A stretch of DNA of 64,000 nucleotides from Glaciimonas sp. CA11.2 (GCF_034314045.1 NZ_JAVIWL010000001.1:1550001-1614000), one strand, 5' to 3'; shown: positions 1 through 8,439, counted from the first letter of the stretch. A program made the numbers and translations. Notes: generated from the sequence alone by a model not told the origin.

Positions 1-287
1 CGGCCGCCGCAACTACCTGTTCGCCGGCGCCGACAGCGGCGGCGAGCGCGCCGCCGCGATCTACTCGCTGATCGGCACGGCTAGGCTGAACGGTGTCGAC
101 CCCGAAGCCTGGTTGCGTCACGTGCTGACGCATATCGCCGATCATCCCGTGAACCGGGTTGATGATTTCTTGCCTTGGAACTGCAACCTGCCAGCAGCCC
201 TTTGAGATCACGCCGCTTCCCAGCGGTGTGACGCCATCATCGATCAAATCCCTCCTGCACTCAAGATGGCGCTGAGCGGACGCTTAC
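1..287 (+). mobile_element. 3' end of an IS66-family insertion sequence, cut by the window edge
   Basis: This stretch holds the transposase C-terminus and then an element end. The sequence GAGCGGACGCTTAC closes at 287; read from the other strand it starts GTAAGCG, the usual start of IS66-family terminal repeats. The eight bases after it, 288-295 (CTAGGCCT), would be one copy of the target duplication, but the partner lies outside the window. The stretch is visibly more GC-rich than the chromosome downstream, which fits a recent arrival. The IS66 assignment rests on both protein and end sequence. Confidence 0.8.
2..205 (+). CDS. IS66-family transposase (TnpC), C-terminal fragment
   Basis: The frame is open from the window edge to the TGA at 203-205 and gives 67 residues. 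It reads [20 protein letters not shown], then [14 protein letters not shown], then [13 protein letters not shown]. These are the conserved C-terminal block of IS66 TnpC, the DDE transposase of this family. The start and catalytic residues are upstream of the window, so whether the copy is intact cannot be judged. A decayed second copy of the same C-terminus lies at 2469-2570 in the same orientation. Confidence 0.85.
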   Translation, partial: GRRNYLFAGADSGGERAAAIYSLIGTARLNGVDPEAWLRHVLTHIADHPVNRVDDFLPWNCNLPAAL

Positions 288-454
288 CTAGGCCTCACGG
301 TGCTTTGTGACTTAAAACAATAAAGTTGGTCGGACTGACGCGAGGTAAGTGACTGTTTTTGCTGGACCCGAACGATTGAGAAAAGTTGACCGTTTGAACC
401 CAAGACAGAAACCCGCTCACCAGAAAAGCGACTGCGCAGAGTTGTATTGAAGAG

Positions 455-482
455 AGCCGGTCCTACGGGGCCGGTTTTTTTT
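455..482 (+). terminator. Rho-independent terminator, plus strand
   Basis: A nine-pair stem (455-463 with 468-476, including two G-U pairs) closes on a TACG tetraloop and runs into eight T residues at 475-482. No plus-strand gene ends just upstream, so it may be left over from a transcript cut by the IS66 insertion, or it may block read-through from the IS into the antisense of the next gene. The rest of 288-571 shows no gene I can support. Confidence 0.6.
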
Positions 483-571
483 CGTCGGTACTGTTGATGG
501 CGTTATCGGTGAGCCCGCTGTCAGTGCACGCGACAGACCCACGGTCAAGAAGCATTGAACCGGCTGATGCG

Positions 572-2374
572 TTATTCGATAAAGCCGAAGCCTCGCGACA
601 AGAAGTTGCTGCCGTCCACACGATGGCAATTGCCATGACTATCGAAGAGCATCTCAATCAGCTGGTGTACACTGAAGTTTTTTGCAGCATCGGCACCCAC
701 GCCCTGATAGCGAAGCGCGCGTTCGTCCGGTGTGAACAGTGCAAGTTTCTGGTCTCGCGCGATGCCATAATCCGCTTCGTTGTCAAACAGGTTTTCCGCT
801 GCCCAGTCAAAATTGTTAAAAAGGATGCCCATCATTTTTTCCCTTAGCACCTCCGGCATGTCAGCAATGCTTACCGCTGCTTCAGGCGCGTCCGCCGTCG
901 CCGTGATGATTGCATCCCGCGCTGTACCAACAGCTGCATAGTCTTCAATTTCAAACACATTTTTGTTGGCGCGCTGCCTTGCCTGATCGCCGCTGCTCAG
1001 GATGGGCTCTGCCTTGGGGACGAGCTGCTGAATACGCAGGACCATGGCAGAGAGTTGGATGTGGCTGGGATTCAACTCGCCAAGGCCCAGGAATTCCTTC
1101 AAAGCACCGATCACGTTGTAGACAAACACTGGCTTCTCGGCTTCATTGAGCCTGGTGACCAGGGCTTCGTGATCGGCGCCGTTAAAAATTTCAATGGCAT
1201 TGATTTCAAAGCTGTCCTTATCGGCGAACTGCGCATCCATTCCGGCACCCACATCGCCGGCCCCCAAGCCGCGGATGACACCGTTGGTTTTCAGAAGAGC
1301 CAAAATGGGCTGGTAGCGAGCTGCTTGCGCCGCATCGGTCACCTTGTGAATGAGTACCTGGTCAATATAGTTATCGAATCGCTCAGCGACTTCCCGAATG
1401 TGCGCATCAAGCCCCGCGGGAGGTGTGCGATCGACCTTGTAGATGATGTTAAATTCGCCTCGCGTTCTTCCACCCGCGACCGCATCGTCAATCGCCGTCG
1501 CCAGACTCAAAATCGTCCCGTCGTAAGAATCGGCGCCGTCAAATGTTGTATAGCCCTCCGCAATCGCAAGTCTTATCTCCTCAAGGCTGCGTCCCGACAG
1601 TCCAAAAATAACATTGCCCGCCTCACCAATTTTGCGTTGCACTATCGGCTGGGCCGCTACAGTGGACGAGCGTTTCTGAACCGGATTTTCACGCCCGCGT
1701 GCGAACGCTTCCACGCTGGCCTGTGGTGAGTCGTGCGCATTTTTGCCAGGGCTTTCGCCAAGCGCCAGGTCGCCCATGATGTCGGCCTCATGCTCGAGAC
1801 CGGCATCATCATTCACGTTCACGCCGCCTTTCATCTGCCGCGTCGGTGCCACCCTGCCCTGCGCCTGTTGGACGACGTGCCAGGCCTCATGCGGCAGGTG
1901 CCTTTCCTGCCCGGGCGCCACATGAATGTCACTGTCCTGCGCATAGGCGTGGGCCTGCAAAAGGGCCGGCTTATGCGAGTTGAAATGCACCTTCACATGA
2001 TCCATGCTCATGCCAGAGAGCGACTCTATTCCTGATTTCAATCGATTGGGTAGGCCGGTATTGTTTGTTTTTTCTTTGCGCTGCGCCGGCGACGCCTCCG
2101 CTCGAATTGCACCATCTCCTTGCGGTTTGACCGCCTCGCCAAAGAGCGCATTCATTTGATGACGCTGCGCCACCATCCGCGGACTGTTGTGAATGACGTC
2201 GCTTAGCGCCCGCTGCTGCAACACACGCGGGCTGTTATTCATCATCTCGGCCAGTTTACGTTGCGCCGGCGCCTCGGGCCGGTTGTCCGCAAGTACCCCA
2301 GTCCGTGCAACTTTCGTGGCAGTGTCCGTTTGGGCGGCATCAGAGCCATTTTTTGCTTGAAGTGGTGCTTGCAT
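572..2374 (-). CDS. DUF4157 (eCIS core) protein with C-terminal aldo-keto-reductase-like domain
   Basis: The protein is 600 residues. Residues 30-80 carry short NSPR...QR repeats typical of the N-termini of DUF4157 proteins. Residues 107-205 are the DUF4157 domain with the zincin-like HEAWH motif at 162-166. Residues 250-480 resemble an aldo-keto reductase barrel: D279 and Y284 (FDGADSYDG), K313 (IIYKV) and H343 (QVLIH) match the AKR catalytic tetrad in order and spacing, and PILSSGDQARQRANKN near 457-472 resembles the AKR C-terminal cofactor region. Residues 480-600 are unassigned. DUF4157 marks cargo or accessory proteins of extracellular contractile injection systems and polymorphic toxins; an effector role is inferred. 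The chosen ATG (2374) follows GAAGG at 8-9 bases. The frame stays open to 2557, but that extension only runs antisense through an IS66 remnant. No eCIS structural gene is present. The gene is flanked on both sides by IS66 ends. Confidence 0.8.
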   Translation of the reverse strand: MQAPLQAKNGSDAAQTDTATKVARTGVLADNRPEAPAQRKLAEMMNNSPRVLQQRALSDVIHNSPRMVAQRHQMNALFGEAVKPQGDGAIRAEASPAQRKEKTNNTGLPNRLKSGIESLSGMSMDHVKVHFNSHKPALLQAHAYAQDSDIHVAPGQERHLPHEAWHVVQQAQGRVAPTRQMKGGVNVNDDAGLEHEADIMGDLALGESPGKNAHDSPQASVEAFARGRENPVQKRSSTVAAQPIVQRKIGEAGNVIFGLSGRSLEEIRLAIAEGYTTFDGADSYDGTILSLATAIDDAVAGGRTRGEFNIIYKVDRTPPAGLDAHIREVAERFDNYIDQVLIHKVTDAAQAARYQPILALLKTNGVIRGLGAGDVGAGMDAQFADKDSFEINAIEIFNGADHEALVTRLNEAEKPVFVYNVIGALKEFLGLGELNPSHIQLSAMVLRIQQLVPKAEPILSSGDQARQRANKNVFEIEDYAAVGTARDAIITATADAPEAAVSIADMPEVLREKMMGILFNNFDWAAENLFDNEADYGIARDQKLALFTPDERALRYQGVGADAAKNFSVHQLIEMLFDSHGNCHRVDGSNFLSRGFGFIE

Positions 2375-2468
2375 GGGGTGGCCTTCGACGATGAGCGGCG
2401 TTAACGATATGACTGTTTGATCATAACCACAATTTTCTGCGGTAGGCTGATTTTTCCTGACACTCCAC

Positions 2469-2607
2469 TCCGTCAGCCGGGTCGATGGCTTTCTGCCCTG
2501 GAACTGTGCCACCAAACTGGCCTGCTCAACTCCGCTTACCAGCGGTGTGACAAGCATAATCTCGCTTTAACCCAGGAACCTCAACACGGTACTGGGCAGA
2601 CGCTTAC
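2469..2607 (+). mobile_element. Decayed IS66-family 3' end (transposase C-terminus plus terminal repeat)
   Basis: The plus strand encodes SRVDGFLPWNC in frame (2475-2507), matching [12 protein letters not shown] of the copy at the window start, and stays open to a TAA at 2568-2570. The IS66-type end GGGCAGACGCTTAC closes at 2607. Upstream of 2469 the transposase homology is lost. The two copies differ at many bases, so they come from different IS66 elements rather than one duplicated element. Orientation is the same as the first copy. Confidence 0.7.
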
Positions 2608-2681
2608 ATTTTGGCGAGAGAAACATGAGCTCAAAGTCACCTAAAAACTAAACCCAGAAACTTTTCAACCAGTTTGACAGG

Positions 2682-2786
2682 GCGGACTGTCGCAAATTCG
2701 TCCCAGCAAGGCGTGCCGACGCAGACAGTACGATTAGTACGGCAAGGAAAGCACAACGTAGCTGAGGCGGATTTGCGACAGTCCGC
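2682..2786. repeat. Hairpin-forming element with perfect 16-bp inverted ends
   Basis: GCGGACTGTCGCAAAT at 2682-2697 is matched exactly in reverse complement at 2771-2786, with 73 bases between. The middle contains GTACGATTAGTAC, a smaller inverted repeat. There is no open frame of note. It sits between the IS66 remnant and the AraC gene, ending five bases before that gene's stop codon. It could be a MITE- or REP-type repeat or a structured RNA. Only one copy is present in this window. Confidence 0.6.
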
Positions 2787-2790
2787 AAGT

Positions 2791-3618
2791 TTAGGTGGCG
2801 GGGTTTTGGGCTAACCACTCTGTCGGTGAAGCACCTATCCGCTGATTAAACACGCGCGTAAAAGCGGTTGGACTCAAATAACCAACAGCGGGTGCGACGA
2901 GTTTCAAGGACTGACCCGCTCGCAACAAAACCTGCGCAACACCAACGCGCCAGTCGGTCAGATAATCCAGCGGTGTCATCCCGACTGTCTCGCGAAAATG
3001 GACAGCAAAACGGGCTCTGGACATACCGGCGGATTCCGCCAATTGCTCTAATGACCAACTTTGTTCGGGGCGCTCGTGCATCGCTGTGATGGCTTTTGCA
3101 AGACGCGGGTCGCCCAGACCGGCCAAAATACCACCGCCTATTAATTTGTTGCTCATTGCATGGCGCAGCAACAAGATCATCAAATACTCGGTAAGTCGGT
3201 CAACGGCAGCCTGTCGACCGCAATTATCTGAAAACGCCTCGGCAAATAACAACGCTAACATCGGTTGTAAGGTAGGCACCAATTCCAATGGGACAACCAT
3301 GACTTCTGGGAGTGCCTTCATGACGGGATTTTCCACACCATTGCCGAATTGAATGGTGGCGCAAACCATTTCGGTGTTGTCGCGCTCCTCCACATGCAAT
3401 CTATGCACGCTGGGTCGTGGGAAAAACAATACGGATGGTTCCGCAATGGTGATGGGCTCCATACGCGGGCGCAATACTGTCAGGCGACCGCTATTGATCA
3501 GATGAATATGACCTGTTCCGGCCGATAAATCAGCATCTGCGCTACCGCACAGTGAACCGGAGTGAAATACGCGGGCAGAAGGGGCGAAGCGTGCGAACAA
3601 CGGTGACAAGCGATCCAT
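2791..3618 (-). CDS. AraC-family transcriptional regulator with N-terminal cupin
   Basis: The protein is 275 residues. The N-terminal half resembles the cupin (AraC_binding/cupin_6) sensor, starting MDRLSPLFARF with a FHSGSLCG motif. The C-terminal hundred residues are two helix-turn-helix units: LEQLAESAGMSRARFAVHF, then LKLVAPAVGYLSPTAFTRVF. The ATG at 3618 follows GAGGAA at six bases; the longer frame to 3735 overlaps the divergent promoter and is rejected. It is transcribed away from the thioredoxin gene at 3739, and the 120-bp gap between them carries a paired inverted half-site, so control of both genes is likely. The effector is unknown. Confidence 0.85.
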   Translation of the reverse strand: MDRLSPLFARFAPSARVFHSGSLCGSADADLSAGTGHIHLINSGRLTVLRPRMEPITIAEPSVLFFPRPSVHRLHVEERDNTEMVCATIQFGNGVENPVMKALPEVMVVPLELVPTLQPMLALLFAEAFSDNCGRQAAVDRLTEYLMILLLRHAMSNKLIGGGILAGLGDPRLAKAITAMHERPEQSWSLEQLAESAGMSRARFAVHFRETVGMTPLDYLTDWRVGVAQVLLRAGQSLKLVAPAVGYLSPTAFTRVFNQRIGASPTEWLAQNPAT

Positions 3619-3632
3619 TACTTTCCTCACAT

Positions 3633-3680
3633 TGATACTAACTGCGTTATTTAAAAGACTATTGATGACAAATAGTATCA
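3633..3680. promoter_or_regulatory. Paired inverted half-sites between the AraC gene and the thioredoxin gene
   Basis: TGATACTA at 3633-3640 and its exact reverse complement TAGTATCA at 3673-3680 are 40 bp apart centre to centre, close to four helical turns. They lie in the divergent promoter region. A looping or dimer-bridging operator for the neighbouring AraC protein is an inference. Confidence 0.4.
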
Positions 3681-3738
3681 CTTTCGGTGGCATGATTCTA
3701 CTCATGCACTCAGCAGTCAATTTGAAAGGAAACACACT

Positions 3739-4086
3739 ATGTCCGCGTTACCTGATCTTAAAGCCGATGCCGTGTCTGCCTTTACCAATAGTACATCCGG
3801 CGTTTCACTGATTGATTTTTGGGCGCCATGGTGCGGCCCATGTATTGCGCAGACACCAACGCTGGACGCACTTTCGTCCGAATTTGAAGGACAGATACGG
3901 ATGGCAAAAGTCAATATCGATAACGCTGCCGAACTGGCGCAAACGCATAGCATACGCGGCGTACCGACTTTGATCCTGTTTGAAGATGGCAAACCTATTT
4001 CGCAAAAAGTAGGCTTGCAGAGCAAGTCCTCGTTGCAAGCGTGGTTAAGTCAAGCGGTGTTGCAGCATCAACAACGATCGGCTTGA
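3739..4086 (+). CDS. Thioredoxin-family protein
   Basis: The protein is 115 residues and cytoplasmic, with no signal peptide. The redox motif WCGPC is at 31-35 inside IDFWAPWCGPC, and the cis-proline loop is GVPTL around residue 76. Length and motifs are those of a full single-domain thioredoxin, a thiol-disulfide reductant. GGAAA precedes the ATG. It is divergent from the AraC regulator, so it is probably an inducible secondary thioredoxin rather than the housekeeping trxA; this is inferred from context only. Confidence 0.9.
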   Translation: MSALPDLKADAVSAFTNSTSGVSLIDFWAPWCGPCIAQTPTLDALSSEFEGQIRMAKVNIDNAAELAQTHSIRGVPTLILFEDGKPISQKVGLQSKSSLQAWLSQAVLQHQQRSA

Positions 4087-4275
4087 CCGATCTACACAGT
4101 CATCACGCAAACGAACACGCTTAACCTGATTTTAAATATGTGGTCTTGATTTATCCCATCGGGCAATTCTGCCTGACGGGCATTGCACTAACATTGTCTT
4201 TAAACCTTGCTCTATTAGTCATTTATAAAGCAGTAATCTCTAAAGCTCCAATGCTCTATTACTGAAAGAAAAAAA

Positions 4276-4677
4276 ATGAACATCCAAAAATTTGCTCTTA
4301 CTGCAGCTTTTGTTGCTACTACTGCCGCTATTGCGGGTTCTGCTTTTGCTGACGCTCGTTATCCAGTCGACGCACCATTTGTCTCCACCAAAACCCGCGC
4401 AGAAGTCGTTGCGCAACTGACGCAAGCTGGCGACCAAGGGCGCTTGAACTATAGCCACACGCTGTATCCGATCACCCCGGTTGTGGCTTCGACCAAAACG
4501 CGCGCAGAAGTGATTGCGGAATTGACCCAGGCTAGCGATCAAGGGCGCCTGAACTATAGTCACGCATCCTATCCAGTGACGCCATCGACTGCATCAACTA
4601 AAACCCGTGCACAAGTACGTGCAGAGTTAGCCACCGCTGATATCGATACTGATCAACAACTCACCGGCAGCAACTAA
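4276..4677 (+). CDS. DUF4148-type secreted protein with internal repeats
   Basis: The protein is 133 residues. A signal peptide ends AFA|D after residue 25. The mature part contains three tandem copies of a 35-residue unit starting STKTRAEV at about 37, 72 and 107; the third is cut short. DUF4148 proteins are small periplasmic or exported proteins common in Burkholderiales, with the same TRAEVxAEL core and no known biochemical role. The repeat is also visible at DNA level with a 105-bp period, so the copy number could change by slippage or recombination. An A-rich AAAGAAAAAAA leader precedes the ATG. Confidence 0.75.
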   Translation: MNIQKFALTAAFVATTAAIAGSAFADARYPVDAPFVSTKTRAEVVAQLTQAGDQGRLNYSHTLYPITPVVASTKTRAEVIAELTQASDQGRLNYSHASYPVTPSTASTKTRAQVRAELATADIDTDQQLTGSN

Positions 4678-4764
4678 GTTAGTAACTAATTAATAAAGTG
4701 GTAGTTCAGCAAGCGCCTGCCAAGTTGTCCATCGCAAGATCGAACAACTTAGTAGTGCGAGGCT

Positions 4765-4803
4765 AAACGAGGCAGCTTGCGATCAACGCAATCTGCCTCG
4801 TTT
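4765..4803 (+). terminator. Strong hairpin downstream of the DUF4148 gene
   Basis: AAACGAGGCAG (4765-4775) pairs perfectly with CTGCCTCGTTT (4793-4803), and an inner TTGCG/CGCAA stem continues it. Only three T residues follow, so termination is likely but not a textbook case. Confidence 0.45.
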
Positions 4804-4941
4804 GACATTGGTCGCGTGTAAGTCAATCCGATCAACGGGACTAATTCAAACCAGTTAAGATCGCTTGTGGATCATTTCTGGATCTATCATCGACCCCGTT
4901 CTGGGCAAACAACCGGCTGGAAACGGCTGAGGAGAAGCAGT

Positions 4942-6303
4942 ATGTCTTTCGATTTTGACCTGTTCGTCATTGGTGCCGGTTCCGGCGGGGTTCGTGCAGC
5001 GCGTTTTGCCGCGAGCTTTGGCGCTCGCGTCGCCGTTGCGGAAAGTCGGTATCTGGGTGGCACGTGTGTCAATGTCGGCTGCGTTCCCAAAAAATTGTTG
5101 GTCTATAGCGCGCATTTCAGCGAGGATTTCGGTCAGGCAAGCGGTTTTGGCTGGACCACCGATAAGCCGAAATTCGACTGGACCACACTCATCGCCAATA
5201 AAGACCGCGAAATACATCGCCTCAATGATATTTATCGCTCTTTACTGGTCAACAGCGGCGTCACGCTAATGGAAGGCCATGCGCGCCTGATTGATCCCCA
5301 CACCGTGGAAATCAACGATCAACGGTTTAGCGCGGCCAATATTCTGATCGCGACCGGCGGCTGGCCGCATGTTCCGGAAATTCCCGGTAAAGAGTTAGCG
5401 ATCACTTCCAACGAAGCCTTTTTCCTCAAGGAACTGCCGCGCCGCGTATTGGTGGTTGGTGGCGGTTATATCGCTGTCGAATTTGCCTCCATCTTCCACG
5501 GATTGGGTGCGGAAACACGCCTTGTCTATCGCGGAGAAAAAATATTACGCGGTTTTGACGGAAGCGTGCGGCAACACTTGCATGAGGAATTGGTAAAAAA
5601 GGGCCTAAGCCTGGAATACAACGCGGATATCGCGCGCATCGATAAACAGGATGACGACAGCTTGCGCGTGACCCTTAACGATGGCCGTCAAATAATAGCG
5701 GATTGCGTGTTTTATGCCACTGGACGTCGCCCGATGCTGGACAATCTGGGGCTTGAAAATACCGGCGTCGCACTCGATGAAAAAGGCTTCATTAAAGTCG
5801 ATGACGAATATCGCACCACCGAGCCATCAATCCTCGCACTCGGCGATGTCATCGGCCGCGTGCAACTGACCCCCGTGGCGCTAGCCGAAGGCATGGCTGT
5901 GGCGCGACGCTTATTTCGCCCGGAAGAATACCGCCGGGTAGATTACAAAATGATTCCTACCGCAGTTTTTAGTCTGCCTAACATCGGCACGGTCGGACTA
6001 AGCGAAGAGGAAGCACGGAGCGCGGGCCATAACGTGACCATCTTTGAAAGTCGGTTTCGCCCGATGAAGCTGAGCTTCAGCACGTCTGACGAAAAAACAC
6101 TCATGAAGCTTATCGTTGATGCCGACACCGACAAAGTCCTCGGCTGCCATATGGTCGGGCCCGAAGCTGGTGAAATCATTCAGGGGATTGCGGTGGCGCT
6201 GAAAGCGGGCGCAACCAAGCGTGTATTTGACGACACAATCGGCATTCATCCGACCTCAGCAGAAGAGTTTGTTACTTTGCGGACGCCACTGCCGGCAAAA
6301 TAA
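4942..6303 (+). CDS. gor: Glutathione-disulfide reductase
   Basis: The protein is 453 residues, normal for the family. It starts with the FAD-binding GAGSGG motif, followed by the redox-active disulfide [13 protein letters not shown], the NADPH-binding [12 protein letters not shown] fold and the C-terminal [11 protein letters not shown] that supplies the catalytic histidine-glutamate pair. It regenerates reduced glutathione from GSSG with NADPH in the cytoplasm. The ATG at 4942 has AGGAGAAG upstream; the frame is open to 4867 but without a ribosome site. A strong terminator follows at 6365. The thioredoxin gene lies 1 kb away, so two thiol systems are close together, though not in one operon. 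Confidence 0.92.
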   Translation: MSFDFDLFVIGAGSGGVRAARFAASFGARVAVAESRYLGGTCVNVGCVPKKLLVYSAHFSEDFGQASGFGWTTDKPKFDWTTLIANKDREIHRLNDIYRSLLVNSGVTLMEGHARLIDPHTVEINDQRFSAANILIATGGWPHVPEIPGKELAITSNEAFFLKELPRRVLVVGGGYIAVEFASIFHGLGAETRLVYRGEKILRGFDGSVRQHLHEELVKKGLSLEYNADIARIDKQDDDSLRVTLNDGRQIIADCVFYATGRRPMLDNLGLENTGVALDEKGFIKVDDEYRTTEPSILALGDVIGRVQLTPVALAEGMAVARRLFRPEEYRRVDYKMIPTAVFSLPNIGTVGLSEEEARSAGHNVTIFESRFRPMKLSFSTSDEKTLMKLIVDADTDKVLGCHMVGPEAGEIIQGIAVALKAGATKRVFDDTIGIHPTSAEEFVTLRTPLPAK

Positions 6304-6364
6304 TCGGATTGATGGTGGTAACTATCGTAATAGTGGTGATAAAAAATACTCTGTAGAGAAAAAT

Positions 6365-6393
6365 AAAAAGAGACCCGTTTGGGTCTCTTTTTT
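6365..6393. terminator. Bidirectional intrinsic terminator
   Basis: AAAAAGAGACCC (6365-6376) pairs with GGGTCTCTTTTT (6381-6392) over a GTTT loop. Runs of A and T flank both sides, so it can end gor from the left and the minus-strand gene at 6538 from the right. Confidence 0.85.
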
Positions 6394-6537
6394 GTCGACG
6401 TTAGTTATTTCGTTGATTATTTTCGTTGATTATGCCGCTAGTTACATAATTAAAAATAAACGCATTTATCAAAATACAAGACTATTCCTAGCTTTGCATC
6501 AAACCAACGAATCCATATTAACCACACTTTCAATGCA

Positions 6538-7122
6538 TCAGAAATGCAGTTTAATCACAGCATCAAACGCTTCTTCTGCCGACTGCCCCAATTTCATCAA
6601 ATCAGTGATTTCAATAGAGTATTCGCCGATGGTCGGCGGCAGCAAATCGCGGTGCGCTTTGAAATAATCGTATTTTTGGGAGTCGATGATGTCCTGAATC
6701 TTGACCGTTGGTGCGCGCGTGCCGCCTACGCTACGACTGCGGGTTGCAGTGACTGCCGTTGTACGAGTACCGACACCGGCCATGGCATTTTTAATTTGAT
6801 CGAGCGTGTAGACCATGCTGCCATTGCTGCCATCAAACTCTTCACCGATAGGGTGCATCAGGTGATTGGTGCTGTTAAATGCCATTTTCTTATCGGAACT
6901 ATTAATAACCTGATAATACGGTCGTTGACCAGTACCAGTTAGTCCGAACTGCACGCGGTCGCCATAAGCGACCATTTGTCCTACAACGTCGTTTAGGTAG
7001 TCAACTGACAGAGTGTTAATCGTGCCGTCCCAGCGCTTGCTTCTTGTCGTCTTCAAAATACAATATTTCCAATAATGATGGCTGAACAGATCGCGGTGAA
7101 TTCGATGCAGATAGATTTGCAC
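6538..7122 (-). CDS. Hypothetical protein, no family recognised
   Basis: The frame encodes 194 residues from a GTG at 7122. Part of the N-terminus (KYCILKTTRSKRWDGTINTL, then SVDYLND) loosely resembles the region before the zinc site of some HNH-type phage endonucleases, but no HNH motif follows, so I do not assign it. The C-terminus (GEYSIEITDLMKLGQSAEEA) looks like an ordinary soluble domain. There is no signal peptide or membrane segment. It sits alone in AT-richer DNA between two terminators or gaps, which fits an acquired orphan. The start is uncertain because no good ribosome site precedes the GTG. Confidence 0.55.
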   Translation of the reverse strand: MQIYLHRIHRDLFSHHYWKYCILKTTRSKRWDGTINTLSVDYLNDVVGQMVAYGDRVQFGLTGTGQRPYYQVINSSDKKMAFNSTNHLMHPIGEEFDGSNGSMVYTLDQIKNAMAGVGTRTTAVTATRSRSVGGTRAPTVKIQDIIDSQKYDYFKAHRDLLPPTIGEYSIEITDLMKLGQSAEEAFDAVIKLHF

Positions 7123-7356
7123 AAAATGCAGGCGTGATCAGTGCCGGGTGAAATCAAGTCAGTAAATTAAGTAATACCGACATTATCCCCCGACAGGATT
7201 TATTTCGAGCAGACTACTGAAAAATATTTTTGAAAAATATTTTTTTATCCCCGTATTTGTTGAATATGCGGATATAAAAGTGGCGCTTGCCACAATTTTG
7301 CGCTAAGTCTGGCGCGTAATCACTGCGCAACCGTGCGCTGAAATCATGGGCACACG

Positions 7357-8439
7357 CTACGGGACAATCGTTGTGAACAAATACACCGCAAAAATCACCA
7401 GATGAATCGTCCCTTGCATAACGGTTGTGCGACCCGTTCCTAACGATAAGGTAGCAACAATAAAAGACAACAACAGCAACACAGTCGACTTTACATCAAG
7501 CCCAAGAGACAGCGACCAACCGGTCGTCAGCGAGACAATTGCCACCGCTGGAATGGTCAATCCGATACTTGCCAGCGCCGATCCAAGCGCCAGGTTGAGA
7601 CTGGTTTGCAGACGATTGGCACGTGCCGCGCGCACCGCAGCCAAACCTTCCGGCAGCAACACGACTGCTGCAATAATAATACCGACCAATGTTTTTGGCG
7701 CACCGACGCTGGCAACAGCCAGTTCCAGCGACGGTGCTAGCGATTTCGCCAACAAAACGACTGCTCCCAGACAAACCAGCAAGAGACCGCCGCTAATCCA
7801 CGCCACCTTGTCGGATGGCGGCGCGGCGTGTACCTCTTCATCATTCGTCGATTCGTCGGGCAGGAAATAATCCCGATGCCGTACTGTCTGGACCAGCACG
7901 AAGGTGCCATAAAGGACTAATGAAATGATAGCGATAAATGCAAGCTGACTGGAACTGTAGAACGGGCCGACGGCGCTTAACGTGTAATTAGGCAATACCA
8001 GTGTCAAAACAGCAATGGCCGCCAAGGTAGCTAGCGATGCGCTGACGCCCAACAGCCCAAAAGTTTGCTCTTTGTGCCGACTAGCACCGGCTAATAAACA
8101 AATACCGACGATACCGTTGAGGATGATCATGATCGCGGCAAAAACCGTGTCACGCGCCAGTCCCATCGTCTCCTCGCCGCCAGCCAACATCAGCGATACG
8201 ATCAGCGCCACCTCAATGAGGGTAACCGCGAGCGCCAGGACCAATGTTCCATAAGGTTCGCCGACCCGATGCGCGACGACTTCTGCATGATAAACGGCAG
8301 CAAGCACGCCTCCGAGCAGGCCCACCACGAGCAAGAATGTATAGACAAGACCGAGATCAAACCGGGTTCCGATAATTAACATCCACGCGGCAATCGGCGC
8401 AACGACAGTCCAGATGGGGAGCGAGGGAAATTTTTTCAT
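7357..8439 (-). CDS. chaA: Ca2+(Na+):H+ antiporter, ChaA-like
   Basis: The protein is 360 residues with about eleven hydrophobic segments. The motifs HAEVVAHRVGEPYGTLVLA and VTLIEVALIVSLMLAGG are those of ChaA, and the second half carries the matching repeat around PEGLAAVRAARANRLQTSLN, as expected for the CaCA exchanger superfamily with two inverted alpha-repeats. It exports calcium or sodium in exchange for protons across the inner membrane. The central charged loop (near HRDYFLPDESTNDEEVHAAP) is cytoplasmic-like. The ATG at 8439 gives a length close to E. coli ChaA; the longer frame to 8559 is hydrophilic, unlike the family, and is rejected. Confidence 0.85.
   Translation of the reverse strand: MKKFPSLPIWTVVAPIAAWMLIIGTRFDLGLVYTFLLVVGLLGGVLAAVYHAEVVAHRVGEPYGTLVLALAVTLIEVALIVSLMLAGGEETMGLARDTVFAAIMIILNGIVGICLLAGASRHKEQTFGLLGVSASLATLAAIAVLTLVLPNYTLSAVGPFYSSSQLAFIAIISLVLYGTFVLVQTVRHRDYFLPDESTNDEEVHAAPPSDKVAWISGGLLLVCLGAVVLLAKSLAPSLELAVASVGAPKTLVGIIIAAVVLLPEGLAAVRAARANRLQTSLNLALGSALASIGLTIPAVAIVSLTTGWSLSLGLDVKSTVLLLLSFIVATLSLGTGRTTVMQGTIHLVIFAVYLFTTIVP

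Noticed and set aside
1055..1729. 224-codon plus-strand frame
   Set aside because: It is antisense to the AKR-like part of the DUF4157 gene, which has clear domain motifs; the plus-strand product has none.
572..2374. Complete eCIS or phage-tail-like locus
   Set aside because: Only a DUF4157 protein is present; no sheath, tube, baseplate or AAA ATPase gene is seen.
2375..2557. N-terminal extension of the DUF4157 gene to 2557
   Set aside because: It is antisense to the IS66 transposase remnant, and the ATG at 2374 has its own ribosome site.
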